Shown piece by piece: positions 1 through 8,161 of a stretch of DNA of 64,000 bases. This DNA comes from a bacterium. GTDB taxonomy: Bacteria > Bacillota > Bacilli > Lactobacillales > Streptococcaceae. The translations under genes and the position numbers were made by a program. The DNA lies in assembly GCA_905221115.1 (NCBI GenBank), contig CAJNBX010000001.1, positions 321,793-385,792 on the forward strand, written 5' to 3'. The notes under the pieces were generated by a model that had not been told where the DNA came from, did no database searches, and worked only from the letters and a program-made list of their open reading frames with translations. The number at the start of each line of letters is the position of its first letter. Position 1 is the stretch's first letter.

Positions 1-90
1 AGCGTTTCTTAGAAACTTTTCATCCGTAGGGCCAGGCAACTTAATGTCACAAGGCGAGAAGCTCTCACTTCTGCTTTTCTCAACTCTTAT
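1..90 (-). ncRNA. Untranslated leader of the operon left of the window (probably infC-rpmI-rplT)
   Basis: Read on the minus strand, this segment follows a strong promoter and contains a clear hairpin (AGAAG tgagag CTTCT) with no ORF. In pneumococcus the gene beyond this ABC exporter is infC, whose operon has a structured autoregulatory leader, and this leader fits that place. The downstream gene lies outside the window, so the identity rests on remembered gene order and not on a sequence match. It could be an L20-type leader or simply a long 5' UTR. Confidence 0.45.
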
Positions 91-119
91 ATGATACCAA
101 GTTTTCTAGCCCTTGTCAA
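91..119 (-). promoter_or_regulatory. Sigma-A promoter reading leftwards out of the window
   Basis: On the minus strand a perfect TTGACA (-35, 114-119) is followed after 17 bases by TATCAT (-10, 91-96). Spacing is optimal. It reads away from the ABC exporter, which ends at 243 and has its own terminator, so it must drive the gene to the left of the window. Confidence 0.75.
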
Positions 120-175
120 GATAAAAAGTTATTTTTTTGAAAAGTTTGTGTTTGTATTTTGTCTTGGTTGCCGCA

Positions 176-208
176 TCAAAAAGAGAGAACCAAGGTGATT
201 CCCTCTCT
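176..208 (-). terminator. Rho-independent terminator of the ABC exporter operon
   Basis: On the minus strand a stem of GAGAGGGAAT paired with GTTCTCTC is followed directly by five T residues. It lies about 35 bases past the permease stop codon and before the leftward promoter. Confidence 0.75.
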
Positions 209-242
209 ATGTTAGTTTTTTCTTATTTTCTGTATAGGAAAG

Positions 243-1427
243 CTAGAATCTATTAAAAACTTCCTTTTTCCGTGAACTTCCCCATCTTTCGATAAATAGA
301 ATTCCCACTAACAAAAGGATAATCAGGCAAGGAAGTAAGACCATCCCCATGCTCCAATTTAGATTGACATTATCAATCAGCTTAGGTAATCTTCCAGATA
401 AAATCTCCACTGAACGTAAGTAAGTAAAAGGAATCAGATGTGCAATCCTTTGAAGAGGCTGAATTGTTTGGATGCCAAACAATAAGCCAACAATCCCAAT
501 GAGTGAAAGAAAGAGGACAGGCATTTTTTGCTTGAAAAAGTAAGTAATCAAGTACACTACTTCCACAATGACGATAAAGGCTAAGAAAGCTAATAACAAG
601 CCAGGAAATAACACATCTTGTATCTTTCCAATAGTTACCTCTTGATTCACTAAGCTATAAATCGGGTAGGGATAATCTAACTGTCCAAAACCACTTGTCA
701 GACTTCCCACTAGAAAAGAAAATCCGCTGATTCCGATAAACAGCACAGTTACATAACCCACTCCAACTCCAAGAGAGGATATTGCAAATTTCACTTTTGA
801 AAAAGGATATAAGTGAGCTGTATCCAGATGATTTTGATATCTTTCTGCAAATAGTTGCGTTAGCATAAAAATAATAGCAACCACAAACAAGCTTGGGATG
901 ATAAGCTCTAAAATCCAGACAATCTGATCAATCCCGTGGGTCGGATAAACTAAATTGTGGGCTTTTATGTTCAAGGGATATAGGGCTTGGTAAGTCTTTC
1001 GTTCGCGGTCAACCGCCATTTTTAAGTCAGAACTAGAAGTCGGTTGCTTCGATACAATTTCATAACTCTTTTCCTCATCTTTCCACTGCAAATAGTAGGC
1101 TTCTTTCCAGCGTCCTTCTCTTAACAAAGCCAGAATTTCTTTCTTTTGAGTCAAAAGATTTTTTTCCGACTCTAAATTAATTTTAGCAATCTGGTATTCC
1201 TCCGAGTTGGTATCAGATATTTGGGAGAGTTTCTCTTCATATTCATTGATGACTCTCTCATCTTTTACAAGACGGGTTTCCAACTCGCTCTCCAAGCTGA
1301 CGGAGTTTGCAGTCTGACTATTAAAATAAAAGGTAACACCGAGTCCAGATACAAATAAAGCTAAGATAATCCAGTTTAAGCGACTTTTGAAAACTTTTTT
1401 TAATAAAAATAGACTAATATCTTTCAT
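243..1427 (-). CDS. ABC transporter permease (ABC-2 type), probable bacteriocin export/immunity
   Basis: A 394-residue membrane protein. It has an N-terminal membrane helix (about residues 18-36), a long charged extracytoplasmic stretch rich in Glu and Lys (about 40-160), then roughly five hydrophobic helices from about 170 to 385. This is the architecture of ABC-2 permease subunits with a large outer loop. The start ATG lies four bases beyond the ATPase stop, and the ribosome site GAGG sits at the end of the ATPase gene, so the two are translationally linked. Next to a lactococcin-972-like remnant, the pair most likely exports or confers immunity to a bacteriocin. That role is inferred from context; the substrate is not shown by the sequence. 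Confidence 0.7.
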   Translation of the reverse strand: MKDISLFLLKKVFKSRLNWIILALFVSGLGVTFYFNSQTANSVSLESELETRLVKDERVINEYEEKLSQISDTNSEEYQIAKINLESEKNLLTQKKEILALLREGRWKEAYYLQWKDEEKSYEIVSKQPTSSSDLKMAVDRERKTYQALYPLNIKAHNLVYPTHGIDQIVWILELIIPSLFVVAIIFMLTQLFAERYQNHLDTAHLYPFSKVKFAISSLGVGVGYVTVLFIGISGFSFLVGSLTSGFGQLDYPYPIYSLVNQEVTIGKIQDVLFPGLLLAFLAFIVIVEVVYLITYFFKQKMPVLFLSLIGIVGLLFGIQTIQPLQRIAHLIPFTYLRSVEILSGRLPKLIDNVNLNWSMGMVLLPCLIILLLVGILFIERWGSSRKKEVFNRF

Positions 1428-1430
1428 AAA

Positions 1431-2018
1431 CTAAACCTCTTCTATCTGCCCCTGATGAATGGTTACTACTCTATCGCAGACATCAAGCAACTCTTCCTTA
1501 TAGTGGGAACTTAAAAGAACCAGCTGTTCTTGTCTATCGATTTTTGCTAGCCTATCAAAAAACTTCTGTCGATAATACTCATCTAAGCCATTTGTAATCT
1601 CATCCATGAGCCAGCATTTCGCCTGACTGAGGAAATACATGGCAATCACCAAGCGTTGCTTCATGCCTAAGGAATACTTGCGAATGGGAAGTCTGACATA
1701 GTCCGACATTTCCCAGTAATCAATTTCATCCCCCAAGTTCAGCCCTGACTTCCAGATGTTTTTGATAAGACGAAGGTAGTCCATCCCACTTAAGTTTCCA
1801 TCCAGCCATTCAATACTCTCATAATAAAATAAAGAAGGAGGGGCTGCAATATTTCCACTACTTATAGGAATTAAATTGCTAATGGCGCGGAACAGTGTCG
1901 TCTTTCCAGAGCCATTGATAGCAAGAATACCATAAATCCTACCCTTTTCAAATGTAAAATCAACATCTTGTAAGATGACTTGTCGCGTTTTTAAGGTCAC
2001 ATGAGTAAGATGCAACAT
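1431..2018 (-). CDS. ABC transporter ATP-binding protein, short
   Basis: A 195-residue ATPase subunit, shorter than the usual 210-250. The P-loop is AINGSGKTT at about residues 33-41, so the normal first glycine is alanine. The signature motif is YSLGMKQR (about 116-123), Walker B is CWLMDEITNGLD (about 136-147), and the switch histidine is in LSSHY. The start ATG at 2018 has a strong GGAGGG upstream. It partners the permease at 243-1427. Short ATPases of this kind accompany lactococcin-972 group bacteriocins, which fits the remnant just upstream. Function as an exporter ATPase is secure; the substrate is inferred. Confidence 0.8.
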   Translation of the reverse strand: MLHLTHVTLKTRQVILQDVDFTFEKGRIYGILAINGSGKTTLFRAISNLIPISSGNIAAPPSLFYYESIEWLDGNLSGMDYLRLIKNIWKSGLNLGDEIDYWEMSDYVRLPIRKYSLGMKQRLVIAMYFLSQAKCWLMDEITNGLDEYYRQKFFDRLAKIDRQEQLVLLSSHYKEELLDVCDRVVTIHQGQIEEV

Positions 2019-2038
2019 ACCTAGCCCTCCTTTTTGGA

Positions 2039-2260
2039 TTAATAGCCTCCGCTGTAGTAGTTTAGTACCTCATAACGATCGTAATTCCAGCCAGAACCAA
2101 CTTTATACTCAGAATAGCTATAATAACGAGACCATGATGGAACGTTAATATAGCTATGTCTGTGGTAATTCATACTAGACCGATAGTAGGTATTCCAAAC
2201 ATACCTATAAGTTTTAAGAACGCTCACAGCAGATACACTGGACTGAAAAAGACAAATAGA
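2039..2260 (-). pseudogene. Lactococcin-972-like bacteriocin remnant, signal-peptide start missing
   Basis: The open frame from the stop at 2039 back to the upstream TGA at 2261-2263 encodes about 73 residues. The end of a signal peptide (LFQSSVSA) is followed by a Tyr/Ser/His-rich body with YYRSSMNYHRHSYINV and a C-terminal GWNYDRYEVLNYYSGGY. This resembles mature lactococcin 972 peptides (YYH-S-H-STV core, Trp/Tyr-rich end). The only start codon in frame is GTG at 2225-2227, which lies after the signal peptide and has no ribosome site, so the N-terminus seems deleted. ABC exporter genes follow 20 bases downstream, as expected for the family. The family call is from pattern recognition and is not certain; a functional non-secreted peptide is less likely. 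Confidence 0.45.
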
Positions 2261-2333
2261 TCATAAACTAACTAATTAAACGGTTTTTACTAATTTTTAA
2301 TAGTTTTATATCATTGAAATTGAATACGCTTTC

Positions 2334-2362
2334 ATTATATCGTTTTTATCATTATTATGCAA
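2334..2362 (-). promoter_or_regulatory. Promoter of the bacteriocin remnant / ABC exporter operon
   Basis: On the minus strand TTGCAT (2357-2362) is followed after 17 bases by TATAAT (2334-2339). The AT-rich stretch from here to the bacteriocin remnant has no usable ribosome site or start codon. That supports the view that the 5' end of the peptide gene was lost while its promoter was kept for the downstream ABC genes. Confidence 0.65.
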
Positions 2363-2405
2363 CAGATTTTTAGTTTATTTTACTAATATATAGTATTTAT
2401 CCTTC

Positions 2406-4640
2406 CTATCGAGCGCTTTCGATTTTCCAACTTTTCCAACCTTTAAACCTAGTAGCTCCTTGTTGGTCAGTTCGATATACTTTGCTATTGATACCTTCCA
2501 GTCGTGTCAAAGTTTCCTGATGGGGGAATTTCGTTCGATTATTCTTTCCAACTGAGATGAGAGTCATCTCTGGTTTGAGCTGTTCTAAAAAGGCTGAACT
2601 TGATGATTTTTTATTGCCATGTTGACCAGCCTTCAAAACATCTATCTCTAGGTCAGGATAATGCTTCAGCAAGTCCTTCTCTCCTTTCTCCTCCAAATTT
2701 CCTGTGAAAAGAAAGTTTTTATCCAAGAGTTTTCCATACAAAACCAGGGTATCTTCATGATCTCCAATTTTCCTTGGAGATAGGACTTCTAACTGACTTC
2801 CGAAAATTGGCAAATTCTCTCCCACTGACACACTACGAACCTTGGTTTGAGTCGCCTGTAATTCTGCCACAAATTCCTTCTGTTTCAGACTGCCTTTTGA
2901 TACTAAAATTTCGCCCACATGGAAAGCCTTGGTCACCTCCAACAAATTTCCAACATGTTCCTTGTCCGTATTTGTCAAAATCAGCTGGTCAATCTTGGCT
3001 ACTCCTCGACTTTTAAGATAGGGGATCAAGCTTCTCTGGGCATTGCTGATCGTCGCCTTTTCTTGCCATTTTTCGATTTTCTTATCAGATTCTGCCTTGC
3101 CACCAACATCTATGAGAATGGTTTTCCCAGTTACATCACGTAGGAAAACACTTTCCCCTTGCCCCACATCCAGCATGGTGATTTCATTTTCCAGTGGATG
3201 CTTGGTCAAGAAAAAGAGACCTGTAATCAATAAGCTCAACACTGCTAGTCTTTTAATGTTTTTCCTCAAATCATAGACCAAAGCCAAGGAAATTAACAAT
3301 AAAATTAAAAGCCATGCATTGGGTTGTCCAAAGACTAGAGGTCTACTTGCCACCTGTGAGACCAAGCGAATCATTCCCTCCAACCATTCAAAAATAAAAT
3401 TAAGCTGAATGACTGGATAGAGAAAGGAAAGGGCAAATAAGATAGACAAGAGCGGTAAGAAGACCAAGTCAAAAAGAAAGGAAAAGACAAAGGTCAAAAG
3501 GATGGACCAAGGTTGAAATTCCGCAAAATAGAAGGACAGAATGGGCAATATTCCCAAGGAGATGACTAGACTTTCTCTAACAACAGCCTTTAGCCCATCC
3601 CCTTCTTTGCTGGTCATGGTCAAGATAAAAGCATAAGCGCAGGACAAGACTCCTCCTGCTGTCAAGAAAAAGTTTGGCATGACAATAAAGAGGACAAGCA
3701 CCGTCAAGGCAAAATTATCCAAGTCCTTAACCCCATGTTGAGCCAGTAGCTTTTGCAAAAGACTACGAATGACCGAGGCTGAAAATCCTGTCAGTCCTGC
3801 ATAGATAATAGAAAAGGGATAGGTCAGCCATTTCAACTTTTCTTGGGTCAAGCCCAATCGCAAGAGGAGTTTCTTAAATCCGTCCATGAAAAAACCTACC
3901 TGCATACCCGACAAGGCAAAAAGGTGAATAATTCCTAGACTGGAATACAGCTCATTCATCTCCTCAAAATCTGTGTCCAGATGTCCTAATAGAAGCCCTG
4001 TCATGTAGTTGCGCATAGGGTCTGGAAAGTGCGTCTTAATCCAAACTACAGCCTTTCGACGTAAGCTAGACAGGTTTTCACCTATGTCCCAACTGCCAAC
4101 CTTTTGAAGTGACTGGATTTTTTTGATATTGAGAGTCTGGTAAATTCCCTGAGTCTTCAAATAGGCTTGGTAATTAAAGCCACCAAAATTTCTCTGCCCT
4201 TCTGGTTCTGAAAGTTTTCCTTCAAGTTCTATCTCATGAAGGTCTGTTAAGACTTGAAATTGCTCTTTTTCATTCTCGGACTGAAGCTTGTAATAGACTT
4301 GAAAAATGCGTCCATCAGACTTACCACGAAAGGACAGACTGTCACCATTGACCTTAATAGTGTCAGGCAAAATCCGTACCCTTTCAACAGAATATGCTAG
4401 GTTTTGACTAGCTTGACTCTGTTGCCAAGTTTGAAAAACAAACCAGAATCCAAAAATTCCACAAATCACTAGAACTTTTCTAACAGATTTCCAAGGAAAT
4501 TGGATAAAGAGACAGACTAGCAGAAAAACGAAGCCCAGCAGTGCGAGATAGGACGCCGAGAAAATTGCGTAGTAAAGCCAGAGCAATAGAAAACTCAGAT
4601 AGATTAGGGGAATTTGGAAATTCTTAATCCACTGTAACAT
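2406..4640 (-). CDS. comEC: Competence DNA-uptake channel ComEC/Rec2
   Basis: A 744-residue polytopic membrane protein that forms the channel for single-stranded DNA during natural transformation. It has N-terminal hydrophobic helices, an OB-like extracytoplasmic segment, then the competence domain with HLFALSGMQVGFF (about residue 240). A multi-helix core follows, and a C-terminal metallo-beta-lactamase-like domain begins at TMLDVGQGES, with LIDVGG and LTNTDKEHVGNL. The last motif is a degenerate HxHxDH, as in other streptococcal ComEC. The gene starts 17 bases inside the end of comEA, so the two are translationally coupled. It is co-transcribed with comEA from the com-box at 5294-5301. Confidence 0.95.
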   Translation of the reverse strand: MLQWIKNFQIPLIYLSFLLLWLYYAIFSASYLALLGFVFLLVCLFIQFPWKSVRKVLVICGIFGFWFVFQTWQQSQASQNLAYSVERVRILPDTIKVNGDSLSFRGKSDGRIFQVYYKLQSENEKEQFQVLTDLHEIELEGKLSEPEGQRNFGGFNYQAYLKTQGIYQTLNIKKIQSLQKVGSWDIGENLSSLRRKAVVWIKTHFPDPMRNYMTGLLLGHLDTDFEEMNELYSSLGIIHLFALSGMQVGFFMDGFKKLLLRLGLTQEKLKWLTYPFSIIYAGLTGFSASVIRSLLQKLLAQHGVKDLDNFALTVLVLFIVMPNFFLTAGGVLSCAYAFILTMTSKEGDGLKAVVRESLVISLGILPILSFYFAEFQPWSILLTFVFSFLFDLVFLPLLSILFALSFLYPVIQLNFIFEWLEGMIRLVSQVASRPLVFGQPNAWLLILLLISLALVYDLRKNIKRLAVLSLLITGLFFLTKHPLENEITMLDVGQGESVFLRDVTGKTILIDVGGKAESDKKIEKWQEKATISNAQRSLIPYLKSRGVAKIDQLILTNTDKEHVGNLLEVTKAFHVGEILVSKGSLKQKEFVAELQATQTKVRSVSVGENLPIFGSQLEVLSPRKIGDHEDTLVLYGKLLDKNFLFTGNLEEKGEKDLLKHYPDLEIDVLKAGQHGNKKSSSSAFLEQLKPEMTLISVGKNNRTKFPHQETLTRLEGINSKVYRTDQQGATRFKGWKSWKIESAR

Positions 4641-5274
4641 AGTCTTTTAGCTTTTCTATCGTTTTAGCACCAATGCCAGAGACTTTCTTGAGTTCATCAA
4701 CCGACTTGAATTTCCCATTTGTTTCACGATGATCGATAATGTCCTGAGCTCGTTTTCCTCCCAGTCCCTTGACCTGCTTGAGTTCTTCCAGACTGGCCTT
4801 GTTGAGATTGACCTTCTTTTCCTTGCTTGTTGAAGAAGCCACTCCAGAACCAGTCTGTTGACTAGCTGTCTCTTCTCCCTTAGTAGGAACGTAAACCAGA
4901 GCCTCATCACTAACTTTCTGAGCTAGATTGAGTGCCTTACTGTCTGCTTGCTCTGTCAAGCCACCAGCCTTCTGAACAGCATCATTGACCCGACTACCTA
5001 CCGGCAAATCATAAATTCCAGGTGCTTTAACAGCACCTTTGACATCTACTGTAATTAAATCTTGTTCAAGATGTTCGTCCTTCTCTTCCTTTTTCACTTC
5101 CTTTTCGGTCGATGAATCCTTGGAAACAGCTGCGACTTCGGCCTGCAAATTCGTTTCTTTAACAGGTATTTGTGGAGCTGGTTTTAGCAGGAAAAATCCT
5201 CCGACAAGTAATCCCAGACCAGTACAGATGACGATGATTTTATACTCTTTTATTTTTTCGATAATTGTTTCCAT
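4624..5274 (-). CDS. comEA: Competence DNA receptor ComEA
   Basis: A 216-residue protein with one N-terminal membrane anchor (about residues 12-30). A charged Lys/Glu-rich linker and a SLBB-like domain (about 70-130, VDVKGAVKAPGIYDLP) follow, and then C-terminal helix-hairpin-helix DNA-binding motifs (LNKASLEELKQVKGLG and VSGIGAKTIEKL). It binds incoming double-stranded DNA at the cell surface and hands it to ComEC. The ATG at 5274 has a GAGGAG ribosome site just upstream. The gene lies behind a consensus com-box and so is a late competence gene under SigX/ComX. Confidence 0.95.
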   Translation of the reverse strand: METIIEKIKEYKIIVICTGLGLLVGGFFLLKPAPQIPVKETNLQAEVAAVSKDSSTEKEVKKEEKDEHLEQDLITVDVKGAVKAPGIYDLPVGSRVNDAVQKAGGLTEQADSKALNLAQKVSDEALVYVPTKGEETASQQTGSGVASSTSKEKKVNLNKASLEELKQVKGLGGKRAQDIIDHRETNGKFKSVDELKKVSGIGAKTIEKLKDYVTVD

Positions 5275-5293
5275 ATTTTCTCCTCTCTTAGAT

Positions 5294-5301
5294 TATTCGT
5301 A
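5294..5301 (-). promoter_or_regulatory. com-box (SigX/ComX late competence promoter)
   Basis: On the minus strand the exact octamer TACGAATA lies 20 bases before the comEA start and is preceded by a T-rich tract. This is the consensus recognised by the alternative competence sigma factor in streptococci. The T-rich tract is also the T-run of the terminator just upstream. Confidence 0.93.
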
Positions 5302-5311
5302 AGAGGAAGAA

Positions 5312-5340
5312 AAAAACAGTTGAAAAATTCTTCTCAACTG
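5312..5340 (-). terminator. Terminator between the acetyltransferase and comEA
   Basis: On the minus strand CAGTTGA and TTCAACTG form a stem that is followed by seven T residues. It separates the phoH/acetyltransferase unit from the comEA-comEC operon, and its T-run merges into the com-box promoter. Confidence 0.85.
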
Positions 5341-5341
5341 C

Positions 5342-5911
5342 TTATTTATTTGCAAAATAGTCTTCCTTGGTCAAGACATAATGAACTCTTGTAACGATTC
5401 GGCCTTCTTCATGCTGGTCCATACAAGCATATGGTTCTGCATGGGAAAAACGCATGCCTGATTTCTCCATGACCTTGCCAGATGCGGGATTATCCTTATC
5501 GTGAAGGGCGGTCAACTTGTTCATTCCAATCTTCTCAAAAGCTAGCTCAATTACGGCGCGATTGGCTTCTGTCGTCAATCCTTGATTCCAATACTTTTTA
5601 TTGATAATGTAGCCAATAGCTGCCTTCTTAAGAACAGGATCAATCTTGTGCAAGTCAATGGTTCCAATAAACTGACCATTGCTTTTTAGTTCTATTCCCC
5701 ACCGTCCCAAGGGATTGGCCAAGTAGAACTGAGCAATGTTATTCTTGGTTTCTTCTAAATTTTGATTGGTTGGAAAAGTGTAACGTGTATTATCCTTGTC
5801 CGAGGCATAGGCAAACATTGCTTCTGCATCATCCAAGGTTACAGGTCTAAGCAATAAACGCTCTGTCTCCACTATGGGATACTGAGCTAGTTTTAAAAAG
5901 ATTGATTCCAT
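5342..5911 (-). CDS. GNAT-family N-acetyltransferase (RimJ/RimL type)
   Basis: A 189-residue acetyltransferase when started at the ATG at 5911 (MESIFLKLAQYPIVETERL), which has a GGAAG ribosome site. The longer frame would overlap phoH and gives a lysine-rich, unlikely N-terminus. ETERLLLRPVTLDDAEAMF is the typical opening of the RimJ/RimL group. WGIELKSNGQFIGTIDLH and AAIGYIINKKYWNQGLTTEA cover strand 4 and the acetyl-CoA loop. The likely role is acetylation of a protein N-terminus or small molecule; the substrate is unknown. It starts 31 bases after phoH and probably shares its transcript. Confidence 0.8.
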   Translation of the reverse strand: MESIFLKLAQYPIVETERLLLRPVTLDDAEAMFAYASDKDNTRYTFPTNQNLEETKNNIAQFYLANPLGRWGIELKSNGQFIGTIDLHKIDPVLKKAAIGYIINKKYWNQGLTTEANRAVIELAFEKIGMNKLTALHDKDNPASGKVMEKSGMRFSHAEPYACMDQHEEGRIVTRVHYVLTKEDYFANK

Positions 5912-5942
5912 ATGTTTCTTCCACCTGAACTGCTCTTTTTTG

Positions 5943-6938
5943 CTATTCTGTTTCTTCTTGGACTTCTTCACGCTCTTCATTTTTAACTGGAGCTGGTTCA
6001 TAAGCTCGGATAATCTGAGCGACAACAGGATGGCGAACCACATCCTTAGCTGAAAAATGAACTAAGTCAATCTGGTGAATGTTCTTGAGTTTCTCTTGAG
6101 CATCAATCAAACCGGACTTGACATTACGTGGCAGGTCAATCTGACTGATATCTCCATTGACAATCATCTTAGAATTAAAACCTAAACGCGTCAAAAACAT
6201 CTTCATCTGCATGATGGTCGTATTTTGAGCCTCATCGAGAATGACAAATGCATCATTCAATGTCCGTCCACGCATGTAGGCAAGAGGTGCAATCTCAATA
6301 ATTTCACGCTCCATGAGACGAGTCGTTTGGTCTTTCCCCAAAATCTGATACAGGGCATCATAAACGGGTCGAAGGTAAGGATCTACCTTCTCCTTGAGAT
6401 CACCCGGAAGAAAACCTAGACTCTCTCCTGCTTCCACCGCTGGGCGTGTTAGGATAATCCGCTTAACCTGACCACGTTTAAGAGCTGTCACAGCCAAGGT
6501 CACTGCAAGAAAGGTCTTCCCTGTACCTGCTGGCCCAATTCCAAATGTCACATCATGCTGTTTGACACTGTCCACATAAAGTTTTTGACCCAGTGTTTTG
6601 ACACGGATAGGCTTCCCTGTATTGTCCTTGATGATTTCTTCTTCGTAAAGGGCAACAAACTTATCAATTTCATCGTTTTTGACCATACTAATAGCCGTCA
6701 CTACATCTGGCGTACCAACGGTCATCCCACGATTTACCAAGACCATCAAAGCCTGAATAACCTGACGGGCTTCCTCGCAAGCAGTCTCTTCTCCCAAAAC
6801 CTGTACAATCTCTGTACGGGCATGAATCACAACATCAAGCTCTTCTTCCATCAAACGAAGATGGCGTTCATTGGAACCAAAAAGATGAAACAGGTCATCT
6901 GGATGACTCAGTTGAATGTCTATTGAATGTTCCTTCAA
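5943..6938 (-). CDS. phoH: PhoH-like ATPase
   Basis: A 331-residue protein of the PhoH/PhoL family. An N-terminal KH-like region (about residues 1-75) precedes the P-loop ATPase core with GPAGTGKTFLAV (Walker A), VILDEAQNTT (Walker B) and NGDISQIDLP. Relatives are linked to RNA metabolism and ribosome assembly together with YbeY; that link is family knowledge. The start is TTG at 6936-6938, eight bases after a good GAGAGG ribosome site. The glutamate-rich C-terminus is low complexity, as usual in streptococci. An extended -10 promoter lies upstream. Confidence 0.9.
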   Translation of the reverse strand: MKEHSIDIQLSHPDDLFHLFGSNERHLRLMEEELDVVIHARTEIVQVLGEETACEEARQVIQALMVLVNRGMTVGTPDVVTAISMVKNDEIDKFVALYEEEIIKDNTGKPIRVKTLGQKLYVDSVKQHDVTFGIGPAGTGKTFLAVTLAVTALKRGQVKRIILTRPAVEAGESLGFLPGDLKEKVDPYLRPVYDALYQILGKDQTTRLMEREIIEIAPLAYMRGRTLNDAFVILDEAQNTTIMQMKMFLTRLGFNSKMIVNGDISQIDLPRNVKSGLIDAQEKLKNIHQIDLVHFSAKDVVRHPVVAQIIRAYEPAPVKNEEREEVQEETE

Positions 6939-6973
6939 ATAAAGAACCTCTCTAATCCGTTTATTTCTTTTTA

Positions 6974-6983
6974 TTATAGCAAA
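6974..6983 (-). promoter_or_regulatory. Extended -10 promoter upstream of phoH
   Basis: On the minus strand TGC directly precedes TATAAT (6974-6979). The -35 region is weak, so recognition would rest on the extended -10. It lies 36 bases before the TTG start of phoH. Confidence 0.5.
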
Positions 6984-7023
6984 GGGATGGATAAATTACT
7001 AGCCCAAACCCAATGAATAAATG

Positions 7024-7239
7024 CTAGTGTTCTAAGTATTCTTGCCAGATAGCGTCAAAGTCTCCTAGGTTAAAAGAGAAACTAGCATGCTCCTCCAAAA
7101 ATCGACTGACCTCATCAAAATCATCCGTATGTTTTGGGAAGGCTGACTCTTCAAATGCTAGATCTGCCAAGATGGCTTTAGGACTGTTACTTTTAGGATT
7201 ACGCTCAGTCATGAGCCAAGTATAAAATGATTTTCTCAT
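7024..7239 (-). CDS. YozE-like SAM-fold protein (UPF0346)
   Basis: A 71-residue protein matching the YozE family: KSFYTWLM near the start, [16 protein letters not shown] in the middle and FDAIWQEYL at the end. These form a small helical bundle of unknown function. It starts eight bases after the cvfB stop and is probably co-transcribed with it. The sequence itself does not indicate a biochemical role. Confidence 0.8.
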   Translation of the reverse strand: MRKSFYTWLMTERNPKSNSPKAILADLAFEESAFPKHTDDFDEVSRFLEEHASFSFNLGDFDAIWQEYLEH

Positions 7240-7247
7240 AAACCACC

Positions 7248-8102
7248 CTAAATCAACTCTGTCCCAAACTGGTCTTGCTTGATTTTACCAGCCTTCATCA
7301 AGCCACCGAGTGCTTTCTTGAACTGACCTTTAGAAATGCCAAAGGTTGCCTTGATATCATCAGGAGATGACTTATCATTTAAGGTCATGAAACCGCCATT
7401 GCTTTCCAAGTAGGTCAAAATCATCTGAGCATCGTTTTCCAACATTTCAAAGGAACGTGGTTTGAGGGAGAGGTTCAAGGTACGGTCCACTTCACGGAAA
7501 CCAATGACACGCGCATCTAGAACTTGTCCCAAACGTGGCTCTGCGTAGCGCTCGCTAGGATGGATAAAGCCAAGCATATTATTCTCTGGCAGATAAACAA
7601 AAGTTCCTGACAGCTTGAGACGGTATACAATGGCTGGCCAGTTTTGGTTCTGCATGTTGTTGTAGGCAGGACGAGCCAGACGTTGGAAGTCTTCTTGATA
7701 AGCCAAGAGGCCCCAGATACGGTCTTTCTTGTCCACTTCAAGACGGATGTAAAGTTGGTCGCCCTTCTTAGGCCAGAGTTCCTTGAGCTCAGGAAGAATA
7801 TCGAGTGACACAACGATTTCCTTGTCAGGAAGTCCTGTATCCACAAAAACACCCAAGTCCTTACGAACTTCTGTGACACGTCCCCAACCAAATTGGTCCT
7901 GAGTAGCAGTCACTTCTAGAGTCGTCAAGCGGAGTTTTTGCTTCATATCTGTATAGGCGAAACCTTTAACCGTATCCCCTACTGTATGCTGACCTTCTTC
8001 CTTGGCAAGGGCATAGGTTTGGCCATCCTTTTGCACAAAGTAAAAACGGTCATTTTCATCGATGATGAGTCCAACGATAAAACTTGCAAGATTTGTATTC
8101 AT
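7248..8102 (-). CDS. cvfB: S1-type RNA-binding protein CvfB
   Basis: A 284-residue protein of the CvfB/YitL family. It contains consecutive S1-like RNA-binding folds (about residues 1-60, 70-140 and 150-215) and a C-terminal winged helix (about 225-284, [22 protein letters not shown]). Homologues affect virulence-factor expression through RNA binding. The start is taken as the ATG at 8102 ([11 protein letters not shown]), which has AAGGAA in front. The longer frame would run into the frr terminator. The yozE-type gene follows in the same transcript. Confidence 0.88.
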   Translation of the reverse strand: MNTNLASFIVGLIIDENDRFYFVQKDGQTYALAKEEGQHTVGDTVKGFAYTDMKQKLRLTTLEVTATQDQFGWGRVTEVRKDLGVFVDTGLPDKEIVVSLDILPELKELWPKKGDQLYIRLEVDKKDRIWGLLAYQEDFQRLARPAYNNMQNQNWPAIVYRLKLSGTFVYLPENNMLGFIHPSERYAEPRLGQVLDARVIGFREVDRTLNLSLKPRSFEMLENDAQMILTYLESNGGFMTLNDKSSPDDIKATFGISKGQFKKALGGLMKAGKIKQDQFGTELI

Positions 8103-8118
8103 ATTTCCTTCTTTCGAA

Positions 8119-8151
8119 TAAAACTCAGCCAGCAATGCCAACTGAGTTTTT
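8119..8151 (-). terminator. Terminator after frr
   Basis: On the minus strand AAAACTCAG pairs with CTGAGTTTT around an inner TTGG/CTGG extension. It lies ten bases past the frr stop. The tail is a U-run only through the stem itself, so some read-through into cvfB is plausible. Confidence 0.75.
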
Positions 8152-8161
8152 CTGTTTATTT

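Noticed and set aside
2039..2227. 62-residue protein from the GTG at 2227 as a normal gene
   Set aside because: No ribosome site before the GTG, and the residues upstream in the same frame look like the end of a signal peptide. Treated as a truncated gene instead.
5912..6043. Longer acetyltransferase start overlapping phoH
   Set aside because: The added residues are lysine-rich, non-conserved and overlap the end of phoH; the internal ATG has a good ribosome site.
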